A DNA stretch of 56,080 nucleotides from Clostridia bacterium (GCA_003551215.1 PUMD01000117.1:1-56080); one strand, 5' to 3'. Positions 44,371 to 52,882 are shown, counted from the stretch's first letter. Notes: generated from the letters alone by a model not told the origin. Program-made: numbers and translations.

Positions 44371-45219
44371 CTCATGCCCCTTTTTCTCCACCTCCGGTAT
44401 TACCCACTGAAGTGGACGACCATCTTTGTGAGAATCTCTGGCCGATTGTTGTGGTGTTGGTCCAGTCAGGTTTTCCGCAGGTTCCCACTGGTCTGAGTCT
44501 TCGCTTCTGAGATGGCCGCGCAAAAAAGCATCCCGTGCATTCTGCCTCACGGCCTCCGGTTGTTCAGAAGGTTTCGGCGGCTGACGGGTTTTCTCCTTTT
44601 CTGTTTGTTCTGCAGCCCCCTCAGCCGTGCTCTGAGTCGGCAGTGGAAATACTGACGAATAACACAAAAGCAGCTTTCCCAGGCGATCTCGGGGTAGTTG
44701 TTTCTTACTCAGAATTAGAAAATCGGCCAGATCTTCGTAAGGACTGCCGCGAGATAGATCCTGGTAGTCGGCCAGCAGTATCTCTTTACCTGGTCCCTGC
44801 AGCCACGATGCTTCACTCAGGTTTCCGTGTATGGTGGCTATGCATTCGGCAGACGGGCTGTCGCGACGGAGGGTGCAGGCGTGCAGACTGGCGAGAATAC
44901 GTGCTGCCCGCTGCATATTCGAAACTCTTCCCAATTCCATCTGCGCGTAGTAAGGGCGCAGGAACCACTGACCGCTGCGGGTGCAGAGAGTATATCTGCC
45001 GGACCGAGTGGGTAGCGGTTCAGCGAAATTGACAAATCCGCATTCAGCCGCGTATTCAAGCTGCTCAACCCATCCTTTAGGGGAAGAGGACCTGCACCGG
45101 ATCAGGGCATAATCACCACTTTTGCAGCTGATAATGTGACAATTGCTGTGCATGGGTCGGAAATGTATGAATCCGGTGATGACAGGATACTCGCGAGTCA
45201 GCAGTTCGCGGGTGATCAC
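44335..45219 (-). CDS. CotS/YsxE-like spore coat protein, degenerate kinase fold
   Basis: 294 residues. The region about 60-190 follows the aminoglycoside-phosphotransferase-like fold of CotS/YsxE proteins (RAARILASLHACT, IHGNLSEASWL, ILLADYQDLSRGSPYEDLADFLI). The catalytic loop reads HGNLSEAS where kinases have HGDLxxxN, so Asp and Asn are both lost; a pseudokinase is likely. The last ~100 residues are polar, Pro/Glu/Gln-rich low-complexity. GTG 45219 is chosen because GGAGGGG lies 6 nt upstream. It overlaps the SPOCS gene tail-to-tail. Confidence 0.62.
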   Translation of the reverse strand: MITRELLTREYPVITGFIHFRPMHSNCHIISCKSGDYALIRCRSSSPKGWVEQLEYAAECGFVNFAEPLPTRSGRYTLCTRSGQWFLRPYYAQMELGRVSNMQRAARILASLHACTLRRDSPSAECIATIHGNLSEASWLQGPGKEILLADYQDLSRGSPYEDLADFLILSKKQLPRDRLGKLLLCYSSVFPLPTQSTAEGAAEQTEKEKTRQPPKPSEQPEAVRQNARDAFLRGHLRSEDSDQWEPAENLTGPTPQQSARDSHKDGRPLQWVIPEVEKKGHESGVPGGNGGNG

Positions 45220-45368
45220 GCTACCCCTCCAGACGAGATTTTCTTTGTCCTGGTTCCTTTCTGCAGGGCGAAGCGGCGCACAATTAGTGTCGGGGAAAGG
45301 ACCATCCCTCTCCCCGACGGTGACATTCATGGTTGATTGCCGGGTTCGACAGGGCTGAGCGATATTGC

Positions 45369-45548
45369 CTACCGGGATTCTTCCCCGCGTTGCTGAGAGG
45401 CTTCAACTCCGAGTAGACCTTTTCCGTCGCCAAGCAAAAGCAACAGCAGCAAAAGCGGCATCAGATCACCATTGTGATGGTCGTCAAAAATGCCGGGAAG
45501 CAGCAACAGCAGAAGGAGAAGAGTTCCGATATTGTCGTCTTTGAACAT
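45369..45548 (-). CDS. Tiny leucine-rich double-helix protein 1
   Basis: 59 residues from the ATG at 45548, which follows GGAGGTG (45555-45561) at 6 nt. Two runs of eight leucines (TLLLLLLLLPG and MPLLLLLLLLGDG) are separated by a short Asp/His loop (FDDHHNGD), so a membrane hairpin is likely. The layout D-N...LLLL...D...L...LLLL matches the two genes upstream. Not a family I can name. It lies close to spore-coat-type genes. Confidence 0.65.
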   Translation of the reverse strand: MFKDDNIGTLLLLLLLLPGIFDDHHNGDLMPLLLLLLLLGDGKGLLGVEASQQRGEESR

Positions 45549-45722
45549 CCCTTGCACCTCCAGACGGGTTGGGGTCTGTGCCTCTAACCTCGCACTCTGA
45601 CATCAATCATCGCAGGGGAGTGTCTGGGCTATCTCTGACAAAGCCGGACAGAAGAGATTTGAGGGCTTGCTCCGGGCCCGAGTTTCTCACAGGTCTGCCT
45701 GACCGTACTGATCTCCTGCGGT

Positions 45723-45857
45723 TCAGATGCGGAAACCGTCCCTCACACCATAGAGGAATATTAACAGAAACAGCGTTAGAAGCTGCTTATCGCGAATGTC
45801 GACGGACATGGTCGACAGCGCGATAAACAAAAGCAGTGTGTTGATGTCCCTATGCAG
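45723..45857 (-). CDS. Tiny leucine-rich double-helix protein 2 (CTG start)
   Basis: 44 residues. There is no ATG, GTG or TTG start in position: GGAGG (45865-45869) lies 7 nt before an in-frame CTG at 45857. The product begins HRDINTLLLFIALS and after VDIRDKQ has a second hydrophobic helix (LLTLFLLIFLYG). It aligns residue for residue with protein 3 (RDYMNALLLFIVLS...DEELVALLFIFLSG), which is strong evidence that it is a gene. An ATT one codon earlier is a less well-spaced alternative. Confidence 0.68.
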   Translation of the reverse strand: MHRDINTLLLFIALSTMSVDIRDKQLLTLFLLIFLYGVRDGFRI

Positions 45858-45896
45858 AATTTCACCTCCCGATGAAATGGTTGGATACTCGACCGG

Positions 45897-45929
45897 TACA
45901 TAATACGTAGACGGACTCGCTTATGTTAA
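45897..45929 (-). promoter_or_regulatory. Promoter-like element before leucine-rich gene 2
   Basis: On the minus strand TTAACATA (45929-45922) is followed after 16 nt by TATTATGTA (45905-45897), 39 nt before the CTG start. The same two blocks with the same 16-nt spacing precede gene 3. The pattern is not a sigma-A consensus and fits no sporulation sigma consensus exactly. Confidence 0.55.
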
Positions 45930-45954
45930 AAAATTACCTCGCTATGGAAGACGA

Positions 45955-45978
45955 GGGGAGGCGGACCTCCGCCTCCCC
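45955..45978 (-). terminator. Hairpin downstream of leucine-rich gene 3
   Basis: GGGGAGGCGGA (45955-45965) and TCCGCCTCCCC (45968-45978) form a perfect 11-bp stem with almost no loop, 30 nt past the gene 3 stop on the minus strand. A TTTTTT run appears only about 20 nt further on. A terminator between genes 3 and 2 fits gene 2 having its own promoter. Confidence 0.55.
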
Positions 45979-46008
45979 CTGCTTTGAGCGGTGTCGGCTT
46001 TGCTTCAG

Positions 46009-46146
46009 TCAGTTATAACGCCTTCCTATCATCCCAGACAGGAAGATAAAGAGGAGCGCCACCAGCTCCTCGTCACGACCGACGTCGCCAACCAGGACGG
46101 ACAGAACAATAAACAGCAGCAAAGCGTTCATATAGTCGCGATCCAC
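46009..46146 (-). CDS. Tiny leucine-rich double-helix protein 3
   Basis: 45 residues. GTG at 46146 is 7 nt after AAGGAGG. The product runs VDRDYMNALLLFIVLSVLVG, an acidic turn DVGRDEE, then LVALLFIFLSGMIG and a basic RRYN end: two short hydrophobic helices around a charged turn. It is paralogous to protein 2 and, more loosely, to protein 1. A longer frame (62 residues) exists upstream but would place the ribosome site inside the gene. Function unknown; a membrane or spore-envelope peptide is a guess from context. Confidence 0.65.
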   Translation of the reverse strand: MDRDYMNALLLFIVLSVLVGDVGRDEELVALLFIFLSGMIGRRYN

Positions 46147-46197
46147 AGCTGTCACCTCCTTGTGTGGGATTCGAACAGGTCGGTGCGTTACAGGCAC

Positions 46198-46230
46198 TAC
46201 ATAATATGAGTGGATGTTCTGATATGTTAA
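46198..46230 (-). promoter_or_regulatory. Promoter-like element before leucine-rich gene 3
   Basis: TTAACATA (46230-46223) and TATTATGTA (46206-46198) on the minus strand, 16 nt apart and 51 nt before the GTG. The blocks and spacing are the same as at 45897-45929, while the spacer sequence differs, which points to selection on the boxes themselves. Confidence 0.55.
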
Positions 46231-46373
46231 TCTTCCCCCAAGCTCACAAAGGTTTTTGACCCACTTCGAATCGCTTCAGGCCCTAAGCATCTCTTCAGCT
46301 ACGAGCCGGAAGCCGGTCGCATAAACCTACTAATAAGTAGCCACGTAAACCGGCGCGAAGGGCGGGTGATTCT

Positions 46374-46796
46374 ATGGCTGAAGAGAGAGAATTTGCTGAG
46401 GAGGAGCATGAGGAGGACAGCCCCACCGAAGACGCCAACGGCGACAGCGCCGTCAGGCGCCCGGAAGCATGGTCGAGGCAGAGTCAGGTGAGCCTTCCCT
46501 CGCAGAAGGGAAAGGCACTGCAGAGTATGAAAACGCTGGCTGACGAGATGCTGTACATTTCTGAGAAGCTCAATGCTTCCGCTCTTTACATCAACAAGCT
46601 TCTGGAGGTGCTCCTTTTGACCCCAGAGGAGTACACGGAACTGAGTGAAGCCGGGGTAGTTGACAAACCAATAGTGCAGACGGAAAGGCGGCAATCTTCA
46701 AATCCGGATCTTGCTCAACTGATGCAGCTGGCGCAGGGTTCTGATATGCAGGCAATTGCGCAGACTCTGCTGTCCCGTCTGCAGAGCGACGAATGA
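46374..46796 (+). CDS. Acidic helical protein of unknown function
   Basis: 140 residues. The first ~30 are very acidic (EEREFAEEEHEED...), followed by a predicted helical stretch (KALQSMKTLADEMLYISEKLNASALYINKLLEVL) and TPEEYTELSEAG. No family recognised. ATG with only a weak GGGCGGGTG site. It is convergent with the subtilase gene, 70 nt away, and lies next to spore-type genes on the other side. Confidence 0.55.
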   Translation: MAEEREFAEEEHEEDSPTEDANGDSAVRRPEAWSRQSQVSLPSQKGKALQSMKTLADEMLYISEKLNASALYINKLLEVLLLTPEEYTELSEAGVVDKPIVQTERRQSSNPDLAQLMQLAQGSDMQAIAQTLLSRLQSDE

Positions 46797-46805
46797 CCTG
46801 ACACC

Positions 46806-46838
46806 AAAAAGCGCCCGAGCTTGATGTGCCCGGGCGCT
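46806..46838 (-). terminator. Rho-independent terminator of the subtilase gene
   Basis: On the minus strand AGCGCCCG (46838-46831) and CGGGCGCT (46817-46810) form an 8-bp stem with a 13-nt loop, followed by a T-run (46810-46806). It lies 27 nt past the subtilase stop. Confidence 0.8.
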
Positions 46839-46865
46839 ACATAGCCACGTCCTCACTGCGTCGTC

Positions 46866-49415
46866 TCATTCAGCTGGCAGTGTTATCCCGACTTCTATTC
46901 CCTCTATCTGGTTGTAGGACATTATTTCCTCCTGCACTTCTTCCCAGACATCCGCGTCGATGGTCATTGTGACCTGAATAGTGTCCTCGGGTGGTTCCGG
47001 TTCGCTCCACTCGTCGGTCATGCTCCCGCGAACCGCCACGGCGAAAGATTGCGGCCCCTCGGGGACATTGGCCCCGACCACTCTGAGGGTGTATTCTCCC
47101 ACCGGCAGCTCATTGTCAGTGCTATAACCGGGCAGGAGCCGGATCCCCTCGGTGTTGTTGACCGAATCAGGGTCACCGTCGGCCACCGAGTAACCGGGGT
47201 TGATGCCGGTTAGGTTGTTTCCGCGATAGATAGTGCCGTCAGGAGCCACCAACTCCAGATTCAGGTCGTTTACCAGGTGTTTCTCTGCGCCCTGAGACGG
47301 TGCAGGGTCGGTCCATACAAGGTGTACGTTCAGCGGCTGCGAGCCATCCTCGATGAATATTTGCTCTTCCCAGCGTTCGCCGGTGGTCAGAGAAGATGGT
47401 TCATCCCATACCTGAAGCGTACGCTCATCACCAGGCCAGTACAGGGAGCTATCCAGGTCAACCCTGCCCCACCCCTGGGTGTTGTTTGGATACCGTCCTT
47501 CACCTGCTATATCAGCATTGGGTCCGGTGACCTCCTGCGCACCCACCAGCAGAGTAGCCTTGACCATGGCGGCGGTTGGGTCGAACGCCTCGCTGCCGTC
47601 AGCAGATCCGGTGGGGTAATAGCCGTCGGCAAAATACTGCCGGACAAGCGCCGCTGCTCCGGCTGCCGTTGGAGTGGCCATGCTGGTGCCCTCTAGGGCC
47701 ATGTATCCAGATTCAGTGTCAGCTTCAGCAGATGTGATCATGCTGCCGGGGGCCACAAGGTCTGGTTTCAATCTGCCGTCTACGGTTGGACCGCGGGAAG
47801 AGAATCGCGCTACCTCGTCGGGGTTGTCCGTTTTCACTGCACCCACAGTCAGGATGTTCTTGGCGTTGCCTGGCGTGGCTATGGTAAGGTCACTGTCTTG
47901 TCCGAAGTTTCCAGAAGCGACGACCAGCAGGTTGTCGGGATAATCAGCCATGAAGCGGTCGGCGTCGCTCCCTATTGTGCCGTATCCGTCATCCAGATCG
48001 CTGCTCTTTCCGCCCCAGCTGTGGTTGTTGATCAGTGCTCCTGCCTCGTGAGCTTCTTCGAAGACGCTGTAGAAGTCGAATCCGGCACCCCACATTCCCA
48101 TGGAGTTGAAGGCCTTCAGGGCTACCAGCCGGGACTCGTAGGCATGTCCATCGTGGCGGTTCCATTGTCCGTATTCAGGTGCATCTCCAGCTATCGTACC
48201 CGCAACGTGTGTGCCGTGACCGATAGGATCGCTGGCCAGTTCTCCTTCGTCGAAGAAGCCGAAGTCACCTGAGAGGTCGATGAAGGCTTCGATCTTTCTG
48301 TGGTCAGGTCCAAATTCGGGAGTAGTCGGAGGAAATAATATGTCCCGCCAGCTGGCCGTCTCCAGCTCCGCGCTGGCCTGCATAGGCCACGGGAACGGAA
48401 AGTCTCCGCCCGGGCTGCCGCTTCCGCCGTCGTAGTCTGGATCAGCGAACATCTCATGGTTGTAGTCCAGTCCGCTGTCGGTGACGGCGACGATCTGTCC
48501 CCGTCCGCTCAGACGGTGTGAGTGTGCTGTCTCCGAACCGATGACTGGTCTGGCTATGTGGTTGAAAAGCTGCACCGTTGGGGCCGGTGCTATGTGTGAA
48601 AAACCCCGATCAGAAATCAGGGAAAAGAGCGTGGCCACGGGCGCTTCTACCACAGCCCGGTACCTCGGCTCTGAGTAGCCTCCCAGCCTGGTTACCTCGT
48701 CGCTTACCAGCCCTGCTGCTTTCAGAATGCTTTCGAATCTTTCGGGAAACTCGCCAGCGTAGAACTCGACGACATACTTCTTCCTCTCTCCCTCAGCCCG
48801 GTCGGAATCACCGGCAAGGGTCTGACGAACAGAAGGACTCAGACGCATTCCCTGATGATAAAGCCCGTACCACTGCACCTGCGAAAGATGGTCTATCTGA
48901 CTCATCTGTTCAACAGTGCCGCGTACCACATAGGTGTAGTTCGGCACGTACTCCAGGAACTCTATGCCACGTTCCTGTACATCGTCAAGCCAGTCGCTTT
49001 TTACTGGGCCGATAAACTGCAGCAGAAAGTAGGAGGGCTGACCGTCCTGAGGCTTGGTACGTAGCCCTTCTGGTACTTCTGGCAATCCTTCCTCTGTATC
49101 AAACGACCAGTCGTTCAGGTGTATTTGAGTTCTGTCTTTCAGAACCTGCAGATTATAATCAGCCGACTTCATATCGCTGATCTGTTCTTCATCTGCGCGC
49201 ACCAGTAAGAAGCTGTCGTAGTGTTCGGCGACGTCTACGTCAAATTCTTCGGCGACATTCTCTGCCGGATGATGAACCAGAGCCCAAATCTCATCCCCCG
49301 ATTCTTCAGACCCGACAACTGAGGCGTCAACGTCAGCTCCGTAAGTGCCCAGCGAGGCTATGAGAAGCAAAGCCAGGCCTGCGTATAGCAGCCGGATAGT
49401 TGTTCGCCTTTGCAT
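46866..49415 (-). CDS. Secreted subtilisin-like serine protease (S8, KP-43-like)
   Basis: 849 residues. A signal peptide (about 1-30: RRTTIRLLYAGLALLLIASLG) is followed by a long pro-region of about 280 residues. The catalytic triad is in VAVTDSGLDYNHEMF (Asp about 313), GHGTHVAGTIAG (His about 400) and GTSMATPTAAG (Ser about 575). The C-terminal ~200 residues hold a beta-sandwich like that of KP-43 proteases (HLVWTDPAPSQ, LVNDLNLELVAPDGTIYRGN). ATG 49415 is chosen, with AAAGGAG upstream; it restores a normal signal peptide. The enzyme should degrade extracellular protein or process envelope proteins. Confidence 0.92.
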   Translation of the reverse strand: MQRRTTIRLLYAGLALLLIASLGTYGADVDASVVGSEESGDEIWALVHHPAENVAEEFDVDVAEHYDSFLLVRADEEQISDMKSADYNLQVLKDRTQIHLNDWSFDTEEGLPEVPEGLRTKPQDGQPSYFLLQFIGPVKSDWLDDVQERGIEFLEYVPNYTYVVRGTVEQMSQIDHLSQVQWYGLYHQGMRLSPSVRQTLAGDSDRAEGERKKYVVEFYAGEFPERFESILKAAGLVSDEVTRLGGYSEPRYRAVVEAPVATLFSLISDRGFSHIAPAPTVQLFNHIARPVIGSETAHSHRLSGRGQIVAVTDSGLDYNHEMFADPDYDGGSGSPGGDFPFPWPMQASAELETASWRDILFPPTTPEFGPDHRKIEAFIDLSGDFGFFDEGELASDPIGHGTHVAGTIAGDAPEYGQWNRHDGHAYESRLVALKAFNSMGMWGAGFDFYSVFEEAHEAGALINNHSWGGKSSDLDDGYGTIGSDADRFMADYPDNLLVVASGNFGQDSDLTIATPGNAKNILTVGAVKTDNPDEVARFSSRGPTVDGRLKPDLVAPGSMITSAEADTESGYMALEGTSMATPTAAGAAALVRQYFADGYYPTGSADGSEAFDPTAAMVKATLLVGAQEVTGPNADIAGEGRYPNNTQGWGRVDLDSSLYWPGDERTLQVWDEPSSLTTGERWEEQIFIEDGSQPLNVHLVWTDPAPSQGAEKHLVNDLNLELVAPDGTIYRGNNLTGINPGYSVADGDPDSVNNTEGIRLLPGYSTDNELPVGEYTLRVVGANVPEGPQSFAVAVRGSMTDEWSEPEPPEDTIQVTMTIDADVWEEVQEEIMSYNQIEGIEVGITLPAE

Positions 49416-49520
49416 ATGGCACTCCTTTCGGTTGGTTGCATGACGCTCGATTTGCCTAACGGGCATCTCAGTCAGTCGGTGCCTCCCGCAAGGCATGTTT
49501 TGGTAGTTTTGCCACCTACT

Positions 49521-49549
49521 GATATAAGGAAAGCGCTTTGCATTGCTAA
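49521..49549 (-). promoter_or_regulatory. Possible sigma-A promoter for the subtilase gene
   Basis: On the minus strand TTAGCA (49549-49544) and TATATC (49526-49521) are 17 nt apart, each with four of six consensus matches, about 105 nt before the ATG. Weak but the best candidate in the 218-nt gap. Confidence 0.3.
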
Positions 49550-49633
49550 TACAGCTTAACCCTTACAACATACTGTGGGTCAATGGAGAGTGCTGGAAGG
49601 TCAGGATAGGGAGGAAATGGTATAATTGTGGGC

Positions 49634-51004
49634 TTATACGGGGGGAGAATCGTCCGTGGGGGTGCTTAGCTGGGAGAACAGGTCACTGGAGCGGTGGAAG
49701 TATCTCAGCGCCTGATCATGTTTGCCTTCCTGCATGTAGATCTGGCCAAGTTCCCGCTGCGTTCGTGCAAGCAGAGAGAGGTTGCCGGCCTGCCGGAAGC
49801 AGTCCTCAGCGGTTCTGAAATGCTCCTTGGCCCGGGCTGTATCATTTCTCTGGGCAGCCGCCCTGCCCGCCAGAAGGGAAGCCCTTCCATAAAGAGAAGC
49901 ATTGGATTCTGGATCGAGCATCGACAGGATTCTGTCAGCGGCGAAGGCGGCGGCCTCTATGTCCTGCTGACGAAGATTAATTCTGCCGCGTAGAAGAAAA
50001 GACTCTGCCGCAATGGCTTCTTCGCCTATGTCTTCTGCGACAGCTTCGGCCCGATCAAGGTAGGAAATGGCCTTTTTCCTGTCGCCCAGGATTTCGCTGA
50101 CCTGCCCCATGTGCTGGAGGATTTGAGCCCGTATGCGCCTTATAAACTGAAAAGCAGACAGTGATGCAGCACGGGCAGCGGCAGACCTTGCATCCTCGAG
50201 GTGTCCATTGTTGAGGCAGCTGACGCATTCGTCTGCCGCGGCCCGTACCAGTCTCTGCAGGTCGGTTAGTCCTTTTGCACTGGTCATTGCACGGCGGAAA
50301 AACTGATGCGCCGTTTCCAGTTCGCCCATATACAGGTAGGCGCGCCCGAGCCCCCATTCACTCAGCATGCGAAATCGCTGTGTCCGGGTAACATCTGCCC
50401 TGTCTTCGGTGCGTTTGAGTGCGGCATCGAAAAACCTTACAGCCAAAAGATGATTCTTCCGCATAAGGTGAATTTCACCAAGGCTCAAGAGACACTCCAG
50501 CGAACCCTCGTGCTGCCGCGGAAGGTGATCGAATATTTCGGAAGCATCAGTTATCTCAGTAAGAGCCAGATCCACATCGCCTGTCTGAAGGGCGAGCAGA
50601 CCCTGCCAGAGGTGATGTGTTGCTGTAAGCTGCTCATCGGGAGGATCAGTCTCCTCCCAGATCTGTTCAGCTTTGGTCAGGTATTTTTGCGCCTCGCCTC
50701 CCTCATCCATCAGCAGGTGTGCCCGAGTCAGCTGCAAGAGGATCTGCGGTGCTTCCGTCATCCAATTAACCTCATCTCCTTCTGACGGAAAGAGCTCTGC
50801 GACAGAAACATCCAGGCGCTGGGCAATTGTCTCCAAGGATGCTAACGACGGGCTGGTCTTTCCCCTTTCGACCTGACTTATGAACCCCGGACTCATATCC
50901 TCTCCCGCCAGATCTCGCTGAGTCCAGCCGCGTTGCTGGCGAAGATCTTTGATCATGGCTCCAACCTGATGTGAGATGGTCTCGTGACAGTTGTCATCAT
51001 TCAT
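49634..51004 (-). CDS. XRE regulator with TPR repeats
   Basis: 456 residues. The N-terminal helix-turn-helix (about 12-68: IKDLRQQRGWTQRDLAG...PGFISQVERGKTSPSL) is followed by about ten helical TPR-like repeats (LLGRINLRQQDIEAA, GQIYMQEGKHDQALRYFHRSSDLF). This layout is shared by peptide-sensing RRNPP-type regulators and by other XRE-TPR proteins. ATG with GGGAGG about 11 nt upstream. It is divergent from the ABC exporter operon, with two palindromes in between, and upstream of the secreted protease on the same strand. Confidence 0.82.
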   Translation of the reverse strand: MNDDNCHETISHQVGAMIKDLRQQRGWTQRDLAGEDMSPGFISQVERGKTSPSLASLETIAQRLDVSVAELFPSEGDEVNWMTEAPQILLQLTRAHLLMDEGGEAQKYLTKAEQIWEETDPPDEQLTATHHLWQGLLALQTGDVDLALTEITDASEIFDHLPRQHEGSLECLLSLGEIHLMRKNHLLAVRFFDAALKRTEDRADVTRTQRFRMLSEWGLGRAYLYMGELETAHQFFRRAMTSAKGLTDLQRLVRAAADECVSCLNNGHLEDARSAAARAASLSAFQFIRRIRAQILQHMGQVSEILGDRKKAISYLDRAEAVAEDIGEEAIAAESFLLRGRINLRQQDIEAAAFAADRILSMLDPESNASLYGRASLLAGRAAAQRNDTARAKEHFRTAEDCFRQAGNLSLLARTQRELGQIYMQEGKHDQALRYFHRSSDLFSQLSTPTDDSPPV

Positions 51005-51080
51005 AAAATGGAGACCTCCCGCAGAGGAAGTTAAGCACAGTTAAATCATGTAGCAGCAATCGATCGTTTACGCTCAACTG

Positions 51081-51092
51081 AAGGTTAACCTT
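51081..51092. promoter_or_regulatory. Palindrome in the divergent promoter region
   Basis: AAGGTTAACCTT is a perfect 12-bp palindrome in the 303-bp gap between the XRE-TPR gene and the ABC operon. It overlaps a TTGACT box (51091-51096) reading rightward. AGTTAA half-site-like words recur nearby (about 51029 and 51040). A plausible operator for the neighbouring regulator. Confidence 0.4.
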
Positions 51093-51222
51093 GACTATAT
51101 CAGGCGACTCGCACTGTTTAGTATTATATATAAACTGCATTCTGGGCAAGACCTGTGTATCCTGTTACGGGGGAAAAGAGTCCCGTGAGGCGAAATAAAA
51201 TTAAAGTGGAAATAGGATATTA

Positions 51223-51239
51223 GTGCAATATAATTGCAC
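51223..51239 (+). promoter_or_regulatory. Palindrome enclosing a -10 box before the ABC operon
   Basis: GTGCAAT-ATA-ATTGCAC is a 7-bp-arm dyad whose centre is TATAAT (51229-51234). This places a perfect -10 hexamer inside a potential repressor site 74 nt before the first permease gene. No strong -35 is seen at 17 nt (AGTGGA region). Confidence 0.5.
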
Positions 51240-51307
51240 GCAGCAGGAGCTTTCAGTCGTGGTAATCGGCGCCGGGTAGGACCGCGGCGGTATCGAGGAG
51301 TGATGAT

Positions 51308-52882
51308 ATGTTTATGGAATTCGGGTGGTTAGCGGCTGTTCGCAATCTGCACCGCAGTGGTCTGGCAGTGGCCAGCCTGGCGCTGGCTACCGTGGTGCTG
51401 GTGGTTGCATTGATTCTGAGTCAGGGGCAGCCCGGAACTGCCGAGCAATCGTTGAGGGCGGCGATAGGTGGCGATATAATCGTAACCAGCGAGGTTTTGG
51501 TCATAGAGGGTATTACAGGACCTTCGGATGGACACTGGCAGCTGGTTCGCCGCTCACCGGACAATCCGGGTATTCTTTCCTACTTCCTTCCCGAGATAGT
51601 GTGGGATGGTGTTCCCGGGTATGACTCTGAAGTGGAGCTGACTGTTGAACAACTCAAAGAAATTCCTGGAGTAGTACATGCCAAACCTTACCGCACTATG
51701 CCTGTTCAGATGCAGCTGGGGGACGAGGTTTTCTGGATGCAGCTGAGGGCAAGGGACCACGATGTGGATGAAAGATACGACCTGCCCGGGGAAGCGGTCG
51801 TGCAGGGACGGCACCTCACTCCTGATGATGATGGGGAAATGGTGTGTGTTTTTGACGTACACCGGATACACCGCTCTCAGGAAGTGGATTACTCCTACGG
51901 GTACCACCGCTGGAACGAAGTGCGGGCGGTGATGGCGCAGGGCTCACAATCACTCCGTTACTATGACCCTCCTGCGGTTGGCGAACGACTGACGGTTCTG
52001 CTTCCCGATGGGGACGACACTACAGGGGGTGAGTCGCTGGAACTAGAGGTGGCGGGACACATGCTGTTTAAAACCGGGGTCACCAGGTGGGGCATTCGGC
52101 AGCTTACGCCCGCAGGGCTGGAAGTGATTGACCGGGGAGAGCCAGACGAAGAAGACGACCCAAGCAGATTCGTAAGCGAGGATATTTACTGGCCGCTGCC
52201 TGAAATATGGGTGACTCATGAAACCTTCGACCGTATTGAGGAACGCACAGGGGGCGGCGAATGGGCTGAGCCTACTGAATTTGTTGTCGGAGTTGAGGAC
52301 TTCTCCCGGGTGAATACGGTGGCCGATCAGCTGCGCGACCGCCTTTCTGAATCGACTGTCATGACGGTAACCGAGCTGTCCATGGTATCCGACCTTCTAC
52401 CCGAGCCCCGCGTGGCAGTGCCCACAGAGGATATACAGTTTGTACATATGAGTCCGCAGGCTCCCGGCAGAATGATGTTCACTGCCCCGGAATGGTTTCA
52501 TTCGATGCTGTCAGTGGTGGCCGTGGCGCTTGCAGCCTTGCTTTATCTGGGAAACCTTTATGTAATTACCATAACCCGCAGCAAGGAGATGGCTGTGCTC
52601 AAGGCATTGGGTAGCTACAACTGGCAGCTTTTTGTGGCTTTCATCACGGAGATGCTGGTCATCGCCGGCCTGGGTACCATGATAGGATATGTCCTTTCTA
52701 CCCCGATGCTCGTTCACCAGTGGGTGTCAAATGCCCTGGGATTCGGGACCATTGCATTGAGATTGGCTCAGGGGTTGCTCACCGTAGCCGGACTGGTGCT
52801 GCTGGTGAGCCTGGTCGTGGTACTCATTCCGTTTGTGCGGGTGGCCAGGTTGTCTCCGCGAGAGGTGATCGGCAGTGAATGA
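51308..52882 (+). CDS. FtsX/MacB-type ABC transporter permease 1
   Basis: 524 residues. One N-terminal helix (about 17-38), a ~360-residue extracytoplasmic domain, then three C-terminal helices with the FtsX-type cytoplasmic loop (VITITRSKEMAVLKALGS) and end (RVARLSPREVIGSE). This MacB-like topology transmits ATPase motion to outer substrates rather than forming a channel. ATG after GAGGAG. Overlaps the next gene by 8 nt. Confidence 0.85.
   Translation: MFMEFGWLAAVRNLHRSGLAVASLALATVVLVVALILSQGQPGTAEQSLRAAIGGDIIVTSEVLVIEGITGPSDGHWQLVRRSPDNPGILSYFLPEIVWDGVPGYDSEVELTVEQLKEIPGVVHAKPYRTMPVQMQLGDEVFWMQLRARDHDVDERYDLPGEAVVQGRHLTPDDDGEMVCVFDVHRIHRSQEVDYSYGYHRWNEVRAVMAQGSQSLRYYDPPAVGERLTVLLPDGDDTTGGESLELEVAGHMLFKTGVTRWGIRQLTPAGLEVIDRGEPDEEDDPSRFVSEDIYWPLPEIWVTHETFDRIEERTGGGEWAEPTEFVVGVEDFSRVNTVADQLRDRLSESTVMTVTELSMVSDLLPEPRVAVPTEDIQFVHMSPQAPGRMMFTAPEWFHSMLSVVAVALAALLYLGNLYVITITRSKEMAVLKALGSYNWQLFVAFITEMLVIAGLGTMIGYVLSTPMLVHQWVSNALGFGTIALRLAQGLLTVAGLVLLVSLVVVLIPFVRVARLSPREVIGSE

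Noticed and set aside
45897..46230. Assigning the repeated element to sigma-E or sigma-K
   Set aside because: The -10 part of one copy resembles CATAnnnT, but the other copy has CGTATTAT, and ATA-to-CATA spacing is 14 rather than 16; the sigma factor is left open.
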